In this document: positions 40,405 to 50,401 of the stretch, piece after piece | Layout: each line of letters starts with the position of its first letter | Position numbering within the stretch: the first letter of the stretch is position 1 | NCBI RefSeq assembly: GCF_901764995.1 | Contig: NZ_CABFKI010000003.1 | Span: 141,083 to 205,082 of the forward strand | Length of the DNA: 64,000 bases | Source: Actinobacillus porcinus | Lineage (GTDB): Bacteria; Pseudomonadota; Gammaproteobacteria; Enterobacterales; Pasteurellaceae | Direction: 5' to 3' | Program-made: the position numbers and the translations under genes | Notes under the pieces: generated by a model | What the model saw: the letters and a program-made list of their open reading frames with translations, nothing else | What the model was told of the DNA's origin: nothing | The model's database searches: none

Positions 40405-43023
40405 CTATTCTTCTGTATTCTGAATATACTCTTTCAGCTCTAAGTATTCACTTGGAAAGATAGTTTCATCCACCATATTTAATAGTAAAGGACGTTCCCA
40501 GAAAATATCTTTTTTAATGATTTTTGCTGGAATACCCGCAGCTACACAATTATTTGGAACCTCTTTTTTCACTAAAGAATAAGCTCCGATAACTGAGCCA
40601 TTACCAATATGGCTCCCACCTAAAATCGTTGCACCATAAGCAACCCAAACATGATTTCCAATCACAATATCTTTAGATGGATTTACTCGTGTACCTGTAT
40701 TCACATCATAAATAGCATGAGAATCGTCGGTTCTAACTTGATTATTTGTTGCAAACATACAATCATCGCCTATTATGATACTGGTTTGTTCTGCGCAAGT
40801 TACCCATACGGCATTAGTACTCGTTGTATTATTACCAATAGTAATATGACAACCGAATCCTAAACGGAAGGTACCAGACATATCTGTCTGTTGACCAATA
40901 GAAAATGAAGCATTATCACCTTTAAATTCAATGACAGTATTTTTTAAGTTAGATCGTTCATGTAATTTCACATAGTTATTTTTACCAAAAAATTGTACTT
41001 GTACATTTTTCAGTTCGAGTGGTGCTTCGATGATATTGTTATACTCATCTTGATAATATCCATTTACATTTAATCTGCTATTACTGAACTTAGTGTTTCT
41101 TCCAATAAATTTCTCAATTTCTATAGATAGCAAATTTAAAGTTTTTGCTAAATCAGTATCTTCTTTGGTTGGAAGTTCCCCATTTGTTGCCCCTATATGA
41201 TGATATAAATTGGCTAAAACAGCCTTATCGTCACAGGATAGAATGATTTGATTAGTCATTACATTGGCTGTAAGTAATATAATAGGATGATTTCCATTTT
41301 TATAATGTATGTCTAAGCATTCTTCACGTTGAGTTATTACCCCCAATTTAGATGTATAGGTACTTATTATTTTTTTAATAGCTCCGTTTAATTCTTGTTT
41401 TATGAAAAAGTTATTACCTTCTGAATTTGCTTCAAAGCTAAAGAAAGTATTATTAAATCGCATCAGTTTTTGTGAAGATAGAGCAAATACTTGCTCAAAA
41501 CCATTTACACTAATTTTTAAGAATAGCTCATAAGTTCCTACAGGCAGTTCAGAAATATCAATTCCTTTATATCCAAGTGTAGCAAACCAACACTTATCAT
41601 AATTGAAATTTGTTCCTGCAGCATAATGCTTTGTAAGTTCTGGTCGAGAACCTTTTCCTAAGTTTTTGACATACTCACCAGAAGCCCCTTTAATAATAAG
41701 TTTATAATCAATATCGCTATATTCCCTAGCACTTTGACCTGTGATAATGCCTACACCTTCAATATAAAGGATATTTTCAATTAATCTGAAAATTTGTAAA
41801 TCAACCACCGAATTTTTAAGAATCGATTTTGGTAAATTAGATAAAACACTTGAACTTTCTACATTAAGATTTTCCATTATGGTATGGATTTTAATGATTT
41901 CATCCAGAATTTTTTTCTGATCTATATCTGAAATAATTCTTGTTTTGTTTACATTAAAATTCTTAGCTGAAAAATATTCTAATTCTTTTACTTTTTCAGG
42001 TGATATATTTCTCAAAATAAAATCCAAATGAATTGAATCATCTTTTATTGATATATCAAAGGCAAAATGATTTCCTTTAGAAAAAAAATCTAAAACTAAC
42101 ATATTTCTAAAATATTTTAGGGAATGAACAATGTCTCTCTCTTTTAAATTCTTAACAATAAAGGATTCAATAATAGGAAATATATTTCTTATCGTTTTAT
42201 GTGTAGAGTTATTCAAAATATAATTAAGCATCCCTGAAATAAGTACATTTTTACTTAAAAAATCCATCTTATTTGGCATATTTTTATACTCTGGCGGTGA
42301 CCAAGAATTGTGTAACGAAATCACTCCACAATTTACTTTATCTAATAAGGCGGGTGAGAAGCTAAACGCCTCATTAAAATATAAATTTTTATAATCCTCG
42401 ATAGCTCTATTAAGATTACTACCAAATACAGCTGACTCTAAAATATTGCCACTTTGTGTACGGTCAATAATATAAAAATCATCTTTATGCTCTGGTTTCT
42501 TAAGTAATGGATCGATGATCCCATTTCCAAAATAATGCCAAGGATAATTTTCTGGTTTGTTTTGAAGACGCTCCTGAGCTCCTTTTCGCCATTCACTTAT
42601 AAGAGGATTATTAGGCTTACGAGAAAAAAGTACTGCAAGGTGGATAGCTTTAGCGTCAGCTCGTCCAAATGAAATCAGTTTAGTCTCTGAAATAGTACTG
42701 AAAATATCAAAAATATCATCAATCACAATACAATCTAAGTCTAAAAACAAACCACCAAATTTTTCTAGTACAGCCGCTGAGATAATATCAGACTGCATAG
42801 CAAAAGAGATAGTTTTTAATTTTTCTAAATCATAAGTATCACCAATATATTCATGTAAATTAGCATGATTTAGTATATGTATTTTGCAATTTGGAATATT
42901 TTTAATCCAAGTTTCTCTGCATAAATCTAGGTATGCTGGAATAGGGTTTGGAGACTCCCAAAAAGCAAAAATATTATTTTCTGTGATATCTACTAATTGT
43001 GTTACAGGCTGTGACATATTCAT
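40405..43023 (-). CDS. Fused capsule glycosyltransferase and O-acetyltransferase
   Basis: 872 residues, three parts. Residues about 15-240: a sugar transferase of the Gly_transf_sug/Caps_synth type with FAFWESPNPIPAYL, a DXD motif in GGLFLDLDCIVIDD (LDLD at 94-97) and a C-terminal SLHNSW. Residues about 240-600: no motif I recognise, including a beta-rich stretch around GISTGQSAREYSDIDYKL. Residues about 650-845: hexapeptide acetyltransferase (FGCHITIGNN, DDSHAIYDVNTG, IVIGNHVWVAYGATILGG, AAGIPAKIIKKDIFW). No membrane segment. Probably adds and acetylates one sugar. The fusion may have arisen from a duplicate of the neighbouring acetyltransferase. Confidence 0.75.
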   Translation of the reverse strand: MNMSQPVTQLVDITENNIFAFWESPNPIPAYLDLCRETWIKNIPNCKIHILNHANLHEYIGDTYDLEKLKTISFAMQSDIISAAVLEKFGGLFLDLDCIVIDDIFDIFSTISETKLISFGRADAKAIHLAVLFSRKPNNPLISEWRKGAQERLQNKPENYPWHYFGNGIIDPLLKKPEHKDDFYIIDRTQSGNILESAVFGSNLNRAIEDYKNLYFNEAFSFSPALLDKVNCGVISLHNSWSPPEYKNMPNKMDFLSKNVLISGMLNYILNNSTHKTIRNIFPIIESFIVKNLKERDIVHSLKYFRNMLVLDFFSKGNHFAFDISIKDDSIHLDFILRNISPEKVKELEYFSAKNFNVNKTRIISDIDQKKILDEIIKIHTIMENLNVESSSVLSNLPKSILKNSVVDLQIFRLIENILYIEGVGIITGQSAREYSDIDYKLIIKGASGEYVKNLGKGSRPELTKHYAAGTNFNYDKCWFATLGYKGIDISELPVGTYELFLKISVNGFEQVFALSSQKLMRFNNTFFSFEANSEGNNFFIKQELNGAIKKIISTYTSKLGVITQREECLDIHYKNGNHPIILLTANVMTNQIILSCDDKAVLANLYHHIGATNGELPTKEDTDLAKTLNLLSIEIEKFIGRNTKFSNSRLNVNGYYQDEYNNIIEAPLELKNVQVQFFGKNNYVKLHERSNLKNTVIEFKGDNASFSIGQQTDMSGTFRLGFGCHITIGNNTTSTNAVWVTCAEQTSIIIGDDCMFATNNQVRTDDSHAIYDVNTGTRVNPSKDIVIGNHVWVAYGATILGGSHIGNGSVIGAYSLVKKEVPNNCVAAGIPAKIIKKDIFWERPLLLNMVDETIFPSEYLELKEYIQNTEE

Positions 43024-43033
43024 CTCCTAGTTA

Positions 43034-46000
43034 TTATAGGGTTTCTAACTGTTTCTCTATGCTATATTTCAAGAGTGCTTTATCTTTTTTTAACTCTGCA
43101 GTTTCTGCGACAAGCTTCCAATATTTAAACGTATCTTGCTTAGGTATTATATTTAACATATTTTGAGCATCTTCTGATTGCCCAAGGCGACATAAAGCCA
43201 GTGCATATAAATACATTGCTCGTTCAGAATTATAAATATAGTCAATTAGCAAGTTTGTTAATGCTTGCCATTCATTTGAGCGATACAATTTTTCTGCTTT
43301 ATATAACGCAATTTCTTGGCTCTGTGGATATTTTTCTCTAAATTGGGTCAATAGAGTTTCTTCCGCTATAATATTTTTTTGTTGTTCAAGTACCCTCAAG
43401 TAGTTTGGGACTAAATCTTCTGGTATCAGCAGTAAATTATCTTCAAAAGCACGATTCATTTGAGTAAATAATTTTTCATCATTATGACGTAATTTCGCTA
43501 AACGTGCTATCGCAATACGACAAGAGGGATCATTTTTACTATGATTTTCATAACGAACTAAATAGTCATGAGCTCGTTTTAAATTATTTAATTGCATACA
43601 TATGTAACTTGCCAATAATTCTAGCTTAAAGATATATTTGTCTTCACTTGACAATTGTTCCAACAAATTTTCAATAAGGCTTATAGCAACAAAATATTCT
43701 TGTTGGCTAATTTTTTCAGCAAGTAATAATAATGGACTATACTCTATTGGTAATTCAGGTGACAAGTTTCGACTCAATATTTCGACAGACTCAATATCTC
43801 CACTTAATGCAGCAGCTAAAGTAGCTATTAATCTATCTTCTTGTGACCCTATCTTATTGTCTGCAAAATATTTAGCAGCCTGTTTTATATTACCAATTTT
43901 TAAATCTACTTTAGCCTGCCAATAAGACATATTTTTGACTTTATTTAGAGTTAGATAATTTAGTAAGTTTACAAAATCCTTATCATTGAATAAAGCACTT
44001 AAATATCTTTGCTCATACTCATCATATTCTTTATCATTTAGTTTTTTACTCTGTAATAAATTAAATATTCGCTTTCCAACAAGATTCCATTCTTTATAAT
44101 TTTCTGCTTGAGCAAGCATATTTTTAACAACAGAAATATTGTCATTTTTTTCTGGAGAGTCTAAGTTGACTATTGCTTGGTAAACGCGCTGACAGTTTCT
44201 ATTGTCTTGAAATTGGAAAGTTTTTTGAATACGCTTCAAGTATTCAGACTCAGCTCTTCCATGTATCATTATTTTTTCTAACTCTGATAGAACTTGCTCC
44301 TGTGTTTCTGTAACTGGACCAAAACCATCATTTTCATATTTAAAATACCCATGTTGAGTAGTATGTTCTCCAGAAAAAAAACTATTTTTATCAAATTGAT
44401 AGTAAATAATTGCTTTGTTTAAATATGCCATATCAAAAGCAACAGAAGAATAATCAGTAATCAAGATAGAAGAAAAACCAAAAAGTTTTTGAACACTTGT
44501 TGTTTCTTTCACCATACTCCAAACATTAATATAGCCTGGTACATTAAACATTTCTAAATAAGGCTCAATATTTGGGTGCGGAGCAAAGAAAATTTCATAT
44601 TGATATTTATCTGCTAATTCTTTTAATTTATCAGAATGCAATAATTTATACCAATGCTGCGCATAATCAGTTTGCATAAATGCTTTATTCAGCGTACGTG
44701 TATTACTACCAATCCCTATATTTTCACCGACAATATTTTTCCTCCAGGTTGGCATAATTAGAATGGATTTTCGATCCTTCTTATTTTCTAATGATAAATT
44801 ATCGTAACGTGGAAATCCTGCAAGAATAACTTCTTTTTCTGTAAGCTTATAATTATTAAAATTAGCCACAATAGACTCATGCTCTTGATTTGTTACTGTA
44901 ATAAAACAATGCAAATTCCTTTTAGAGTTTATCCATGTTGACAAATCATGGACTGTTACACCATGTTGTAAAAATACAAATTTTTTACTATCTTCATAAA
45001 AATCATTAAAATAATTATTGATATGTTTTTCTAAATGGCTAGATATAATTTTACTAACTCGACGTAAACACGTTTCAAACTCTTTACTACCAAATTCAAC
45101 TAAATTAAATCCATCTCTTTCAAGTCGTTTCCAATCAGGTGCTGTTTTATTTAGAGCAAAATAGCACTTCTGCTCAGGATGATTTTTCATCATATAACGA
45201 TAGAGATGCTCTGCATTATCATCTGCTTTAGTTTCTCTATCCATCAATAGCCAACTTCCATCAGAGTGATATTTCTCAGAAGGGGAAAATAAACTTGTTA
45301 ATTCTTCTATAGTAATGCCATGAGTAAATGTTTTACCTTTGATAGAAATACGCATAGCTTTTTTATTGAGAAAAAAATGCAATTTTTCATAACAATCTAG
45401 TTCACCATATGGAATCCATAAGCGTTTCTCATAATTAAATAATGCATTATTTAATGTATTTACTACTGTTTTCTCATATTCAGGAATAATTTCTTGATTA
45501 TTTATTTGAATGGAGTAAGGGTAGTCAAAATAACTAAAATAACTAGCTAAAAATTGTTTTCTTTCTCTATCTATATTTTCGATATATACTATTTGAAATG
45601 GTGGTTCTGCATTTTTAAATGCACCTAACATACCTACTTTATGAAACATCCATGTATTAGCAAAATTACTTTCCGTAATATTTTTCTCATCAATGTATAA
45701 GAAGACCTCTTTCATAAAACTATAAAATTTTTCTTTTTGTTCTTTATTTAAAAAATTAATACGTTCAGGTCGATTTAATAAATATTGAACATACCAACTC
45801 ATATCATACAATGCTGTTTTCTGAATGTAATTAGGAATTACACCAAGTTGAGCCTTATATTTTTTAAGCATAGGTATGAATCCAAATTCAAAGATATTTG
45901 AATATTTTTCTTCTTTTTTCCATGATGTATCTAATGTTGAACTTGAATCATCGCGTTTACGATAGAAATAAATTGCTCCTTTATCAAATATAGCCTCTGT

Positions 46001-46726
46001 ATTTTGTAAATCAATCAAGTAATCAGCAATAAATTTTCCATCTTCAAAGTTAGGCTTCACTTTATCATTAAATTTTAAATGTTTTTTTTGTATATGTGCT
46101 ACTTTAAAAAAAGTTGAAGCCGAGGATAAATTAATAAACTTATCTAAGTTTTTAACTTTTTCTATATGTGTTTCATTAAAACGGAAACGCAACGGATGAG
46201 AATCTTTAACAAGATTTTGATTTTCAATAAATAACTTTATATTTGTAGCTAAAATACTAGCTGAAGGAGTTTTATTTAAACACTCATCTACAGATTTAAA
46301 ATAATCAGGGTGCAAAAAATCATCTGGATCAGTAAAAACAACCCATTCTGTATTCACATATTCTAGCCCTAAATTTCGTGCAGATGCTTGCCCTCCATTT
46401 TCCTTATAAATATAGTGAATATTTTTAGGGTATTTTTTTTGCCATTTTTTAATAATTTCAGCTGAATTATCCGTTGAACCATCATCCACTAAGATAATAT
46501 GGATATGATTTTTAAAACTTAAAGTTTGTTTAGTTATACTAATAAAGTACTCATCTAAATAACTCGCAACATTATAAACAGCAGAAACGATAGTATATTG
46601 ATTGTTTGTTTTATGCTTAATAATTCTTTTTTGTTTTAAGTGAATTACTCTTTTTTGATACATATCTTTAAAGAATAATTTAGGGTCTCTCACTAGCTTT
46701 TTAATTTTACGTTTAATATTATTCAT
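43034..46726 (-). CDS. Bifunctional capsule polymerase: GT2, TagF-like glycerophosphotransferase, TPR
   Basis: 1230 residues. GT-A part about 43-290: YTIVSAVYNVASYLDEYF, LVDDGSTDNS (81-84 DDGS), TDPDDFLHPDYF (133-136). CDP-glycerol glycerophosphotransferase-like part about 480-860: VFLQHGVTVHDLSTWI, GFPRYDNLS, MPTWRKNIVG, FFAPHPNIEPYL, LITDYSSVAFDMAYL (about 756-770), FDKNSFFSGEHTT. C-terminal 350 residues: TPR-like helical repeats rich in L-A-Y pairs. This three-part order matches the polymerases for teichoic-acid-like capsules in Actinobacillus pleuropneumoniae (Cps7D type) and some meningococci. It probably makes a glycosyl-(glycerol-phosphate) chain. The nucleotide donor is not proven by sequence. 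Confidence 0.82.
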   Translation of the reverse strand: MNNIKRKIKKLVRDPKLFFKDMYQKRVIHLKQKRIIKHKTNNQYTIVSAVYNVASYLDEYFISITKQTLSFKNHIHIILVDDGSTDNSAEIIKKWQKKYPKNIHYIYKENGGQASARNLGLEYVNTEWVVFTDPDDFLHPDYFKSVDECLNKTPSASILATNIKLFIENQNLVKDSHPLRFRFNETHIEKVKNLDKFINLSSASTFFKVAHIQKKHLKFNDKVKPNFEDGKFIADYLIDLQNTEAIFDKGAIYFYRKRDDSSSTLDTSWKKEEKYSNIFEFGFIPMLKKYKAQLGVIPNYIQKTALYDMSWYVQYLLNRPERINFLNKEQKEKFYSFMKEVFLYIDEKNITESNFANTWMFHKVGMLGAFKNAEPPFQIVYIENIDRERKQFLASYFSYFDYPYSIQINNQEIIPEYEKTVVNTLNNALFNYEKRLWIPYGELDCYEKLHFFLNKKAMRISIKGKTFTHGITIEELTSLFSPSEKYHSDGSWLLMDRETKADDNAEHLYRYMMKNHPEQKCYFALNKTAPDWKRLERDGFNLVEFGSKEFETCLRRVSKIISSHLEKHINNYFNDFYEDSKKFVFLQHGVTVHDLSTWINSKRNLHCFITVTNQEHESIVANFNNYKLTEKEVILAGFPRYDNLSLENKKDRKSILIMPTWRKNIVGENIGIGSNTRTLNKAFMQTDYAQHWYKLLHSDKLKELADKYQYEIFFAPHPNIEPYLEMFNVPGYINVWSMVKETTSVQKLFGFSSILITDYSSVAFDMAYLNKAIIYYQFDKNSFFSGEHTTQHGYFKYENDGFGPVTETQEQVLSELEKIMIHGRAESEYLKRIQKTFQFQDNRNCQRVYQAIVNLDSPEKNDNISVVKNMLAQAENYKEWNLVGKRIFNLLQSKKLNDKEYDEYEQRYLSALFNDKDFVNLLNYLTLNKVKNMSYWQAKVDLKIGNIKQAAKYFADNKIGSQEDRLIATLAAALSGDIESVEILSRNLSPELPIEYSPLLLLAEKISQQEYFVAISLIENLLEQLSSEDKYIFKLELLASYICMQLNNLKRAHDYLVRYENHSKNDPSCRIAIARLAKLRHNDEKLFTQMNRAFEDNLLLIPEDLVPNYLRVLEQQKNIIAEETLLTQFREKYPQSQEIALYKAEKLYRSNEWQALTNLLIDYIYNSERAMYLYALALCRLGQSEDAQNMLNIIPKQDTFKYWKLVAETAELKKDKALLKYSIEKQLETL

Positions 46727-46736
46727 ATTTTTTCTC

Positions 46737-47843
46737 TTATTGATAATAGTTTTCTAACATAGCTATTAGTTTTTGCTTATAGTTCTCAGTACTGTTATTA
46801 CTATTAAAATCATTTGCACAAAAAGAATGTGGTTCTTGTCCTATTTTCTTTTTATGAATTAGTTTACGATATTTAACTAAAGCATCATTAGATCTAATAT
46901 TAAAATAATAACAAATCTCTACTCTTGGAACGGATTTCCCTTCAAAATACATTAACCATGGAATAAGAAAATTAGCAAAATTTAAATCATTACTCATCCG
47001 AAATTTATTTCCTAAGAATGCTCTTATTTCATTTTCATATCTTTGCCAAGCTAACTGATACATGCTCTTTTTAAGAGGAATATACGTATGAACTAATGGA
47101 GTATCTAAGTTTGTTTGATAATATCGGTTTAAGAGAGTAATACTTCTTTCTGATGCAGATAGCGTTGGTGTGATTATACCATTTTCTCTCATTTTTCTTA
47201 GACTTTTTGCTGCGACAAAAAGCGATGCTACACCATTATTCTGAAAGAAATGTTCAGGCTGTAATGGTCTGGCAACAAAAACATCATCGTTAAAATAGAT
47301 AAAGTTTTCACTCAAATTAGGAATTTTATGTAAAAAAGCCTCAATTACGTGAGAATTAAAGGTTGGTAGATATTCTGAATCAATAATATCTTTATGATCC
47401 ACAATAGTTACTTTGTTACATTCGTTTAACCAAGCAGGTTTTTGGTTATCGGTTACTATATAGATATGATTGACCCAAGGCATAAATTTAATAACTGCGT
47501 TTACAGAATAATATAATTCATTGTGATTAGAAAAGCGGGCAGGATCTGTAGCATATAGTGCAGCGTCTTTCATATATAAAGGTACAAATGTTTGGTATTT
47601 TTTTTGCCAAAGCGCATCACTATCATTTACCCATGTAAAGACCACATCAATAGGAAATGTTGTTGCTACGTTTATGGCAACCAAATCATAAAGTAAACGA
47701 TTACTTTTAATAAGAATGGATTCTAATGATTCAGAAAATGGTTGTTCTATATTTCGAATAGGATATTTCTTATTCAAGAAATCTCGGAAAAATATGCCTG
47801 GTTGTGTAAGTAATTTCTTTATTTTTTTATAATTATTCGCCAT
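46737..47843 (-). CDS. Stealth-family capsule sugar-phosphate transferase
   Basis: 368 residues from MANNYKKIKKLL; a TTG and other frames upstream are less likely. Stealth regions: CR1 IDVVFTWVNDSD (66-74), CR2 RFSNHNELYYSVNAVIKFMPWVNHIYIVTDNQKPAWL, CR3-like FNSHVIEAFLHKIPNLSENFIYFNDDVFVARPL, and CR4-like around SVPRVEICYYFN. Stealth proteins transfer hexose-1-phosphate units in capsules such as meningococcal A and X. First gene of the minus-strand biosynthesis unit; 17 bp or less separate it from the polymerase. A (TTGC) tract lies about 270 bp upstream of the start. Confidence 0.85.
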   Translation of the reverse strand: MANNYKKIKKLLTQPGIFFRDFLNKKYPIRNIEQPFSESLESILIKSNRLLYDLVAINVATTFPIDVVFTWVNDSDALWQKKYQTFVPLYMKDAALYATDPARFSNHNELYYSVNAVIKFMPWVNHIYIVTDNQKPAWLNECNKVTIVDHKDIIDSEYLPTFNSHVIEAFLHKIPNLSENFIYFNDDVFVARPLQPEHFFQNNGVASLFVAAKSLRKMRENGIITPTLSASERSITLLNRYYQTNLDTPLVHTYIPLKKSMYQLAWQRYENEIRAFLGNKFRMSNDLNFANFLIPWLMYFEGKSVPRVEICYYFNIRSNDALVKYRKLIHKKKIGQEPHSFCANDFNSNNSTENYKQKLIAMLENYYQ

Positions 47844-47927
47844 AGATAAGTCCATGAATTCGTTTAGGCATATGTTATACCAAAAGAATTTCTCTAACTG
47901 TATTAGTGCTAATCCCGTACTTTTCAA

Positions 47928-48580
<653 letters not shown>

Positions 48581-48877
48581 TTAAGCAAATTGAAATGCAG
48601 GAATAAACGCCAATTCATTTTCAATATTGGCTTTAACTAATTCTGTGTCGTAGTGGTTTTGTAGATTTAACCAAGATTGTGGTGAAGTATTGAAAAACTT
48701 CGCTAAACGCAGTGCTGTATCGGGCGTAATGGCACGTTTACCTTTCACAATCTCGTTAATACGGCGAGGCGGAACCTGAATAGCTTTTGCCAATGCATAT
48801 TGACTAATATTTAGGGGAATAAGCCAATCTTCAAGCAAGATTTCCCCCGGGTGAACTAAAGGGACAGTGCGAGACAT
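48581..48877 (-). CDS. higA: HigA-family antitoxin (orphan)
   Basis: 98 residues. Begins PLVHPGEILLEDWLIPLNISQYALAKAIQVPPRRINEIVKGKRAITPDTALRLAKFF, a typical HigA/VapI HTH_XRE protein. Shine-Dalgarno AAGGAG. A toxin gene should lie directly 5' but only its final codons remain (see pseudogene at 48887). The protein alone could still act as a repressor, or protect against other HigB. Confidence 0.9.
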   Translation of the reverse strand: MSRTVPLVHPGEILLEDWLIPLNISQYALAKAIQVPPRRINEIVKGKRAITPDTALRLAKFFNTSPQSWLNLQNHYDTELVKANIENELAFIPAFQFA

Positions 48878-48886
48878 AAAAACTCC

Positions 48887-48952
48887 TTAGTGATAATCAA
48901 TAATTTCAATAATCGTAACGCATAACGTTATTAAGCACAACCGGGAAGGAAG
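48887..48952 (-). pseudogene. higB: 3' remnant of higB toxin gene
   Basis: In the frame that ends TAAGGAG before higA, the last codons read VTIIEIIDYH, the C-terminal end style of RelE/HigB toxins (EIIDYH). Upstream the frame is closed by a stop about 20 codons back and no other HigB motif is present, so the toxin is lost. Confidence 0.6.
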
Positions 48953-49085
48953 TTACCAATGACAATGTATGTTAAAGACAGCTTTTATTATCCAGCGAAA
49001 AACATCAACAAGCCTTAATTTGGATTTGATTTAAGGGTGATGATTTGACTTGTCATTGGATTAATTGTTATCTTGTGCAGTAAAC

Positions 49086-49178
49086 GCTGAAATGTCTTAT
49101 GGTTCGACAAGCTCACCAACCGTGGTTCGACAAGCTCACCAACCGTGGTTTGACAAGCTCACCAATCGCCATTCCAGC
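49086..49178. repeat. Hairpin repeat, copy B (three tandem 23-bp units)
   Basis: Stem arms gctgaaatg (49086-49094) and cattccagc (49170-49178) enclose three tandem 23-bp units starting GGTTCGACAAGCTCACC at 49101, 49124 and 49147, the third with changes. Just upstream of bexD. Confidence 0.8.
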
Positions 49179-49219
49179 TTTGTGCAACTACTATATAATA
49201 TCGTAAAAAGGAAAAAAAT

Positions 49220-50392
49220 ATGAAAAATCCCTATTCAACGTTATCTTTATTGGCGTTGAGTCTTATGGTGGCAGGGTGTGATAGTCTGCCTACCTCTGGT
49301 CCGAGTTACAGTAAAGTCGTGTCGGTGAATGATAATAAAGCCCTTCCTGACGTTAATGTGATTGAGTTAGACAATAGTTTGGTTCAGCGTCTTTATCAAA
49401 CTCAAGGTCAGCAATTATTTTCAGGATTTGATGTATTAAATAACGGTTCGGGTTATAGCGGAACAGTGAATGCGGGTGATGTGTTAGAAATTTCTATTTG
49501 GGAAGCTCCGCCTGCGGTGTTGTTTGGCGGGACTTTTAGTGCAGATGGACAGGGGAGTGGACATTTAACCCAATTGCCACCACAGATGGTTAACCAAAAC
49601 GGTACGGTGAGTGTGCCTTTTGTGGGGAATATTTCGGTGGTAGGTAAATCGCCTGAACAAATTCAAGGACAGATTGTGGGCGCGTTGAAACGTAAAGCCA
49701 ATCAGCCGCAGGTGCTGGTTAAGCTTGCGAATAATAATTCTGCCGATGTTACCGTTGTGCGTCAGGGAAGTGCAATGCGGATGCCGTTAACAGCAAGCAA
49801 TGAGCGTGTATTAGATGCGGTTGCTGCAGTGGGGGGAACGCAGGAAAACATTGATGATATCACGGTGCAATTGACTCGTGGTAATCAAGTGAAAACCTTG
49901 GCATATGCGACATTAATTGCGGATCCGCGACAAAATATTTTCTTGCGCGCGGGTGATGTGGTGTCGTTATTGAATACACCCTATAGTTTTACCGGGTTAG
50001 GTGCAGTAGGGAATAATCAACAAGTGCGGTTTTCTAGCAAGGGGATTACGCTGGCTGAAGCCATTGGTAAGATGGGCGGTTTGATTGATACACGCTCAGA
50101 CCCGCGCGGTATTTTTGTGTTCCGTTATGTGCCTTATGAACAGCTTGATCAAAATCAACAACGCCAATGGCAGGCTAAAGGCTATGGTGTTGGTATGGAT
50201 GTGCCGACAGTTTATCGCGTAGATTTGCTTGATCCTAAGTCTCTGTTTTTATTGCAACGTTTCCCAATGCAAGATAAAGACGTTGTGTATGTATCGAATG
50301 CTCCATTGGCAGAGTTTCAAAAATTCTTGAGAATGATTTTCTCGATTACTTCGCCAGTGACCAGTACAACGAATACGATTCGTGCCTATTAA
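49220..50392 (+). CDS. bexD: Capsule export outer-membrane lipoprotein BexD (Wza/CtrA-like)
   Basis: 390 residues. Lipoprotein signal with lipobox LMVAGC (Cys about residue 20). Polysaccharide export domain (NAGDVLEISIWEAPP, VNQNGTVSVPFVGNISVVGKSPEQIQ) and SLBB-like segments (RVLDAVAAVGGTQENIDDITV and the second around AIGKMGGLIDTRSDPRGIFVFR). Forms the outer-membrane channel for the polymer. First of bexDCBA; upstream AAAGGAAA ribosome site. Contains uptake signal near 50026. Confidence 0.92.
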   Translation: MKNPYSTLSLLALSLMVAGCDSLPTSGPSYSKVVSVNDNKALPDVNVIELDNSLVQRLYQTQGQQLFSGFDVLNNGSGYSGTVNAGDVLEISIWEAPPAVLFGGTFSADGQGSGHLTQLPPQMVNQNGTVSVPFVGNISVVGKSPEQIQGQIVGALKRKANQPQVLVKLANNNSADVTVVRQGSAMRMPLTASNERVLDAVAAVGGTQENIDDITVQLTRGNQVKTLAYATLIADPRQNIFLRAGDVVSLLNTPYSFTGLGAVGNNQQVRFSSKGITLAEAIGKMGGLIDTRSDPRGIFVFRYVPYEQLDQNQQRQWQAKGYGVGMDVPTVYRVDLLDPKSLFLLQRFPMQDKDVVYVSNAPLAEFQKFLRMIFSITSPVTSTTNTIRAY

Positions 50393-50401
50393 GGATGTTT
50401 A

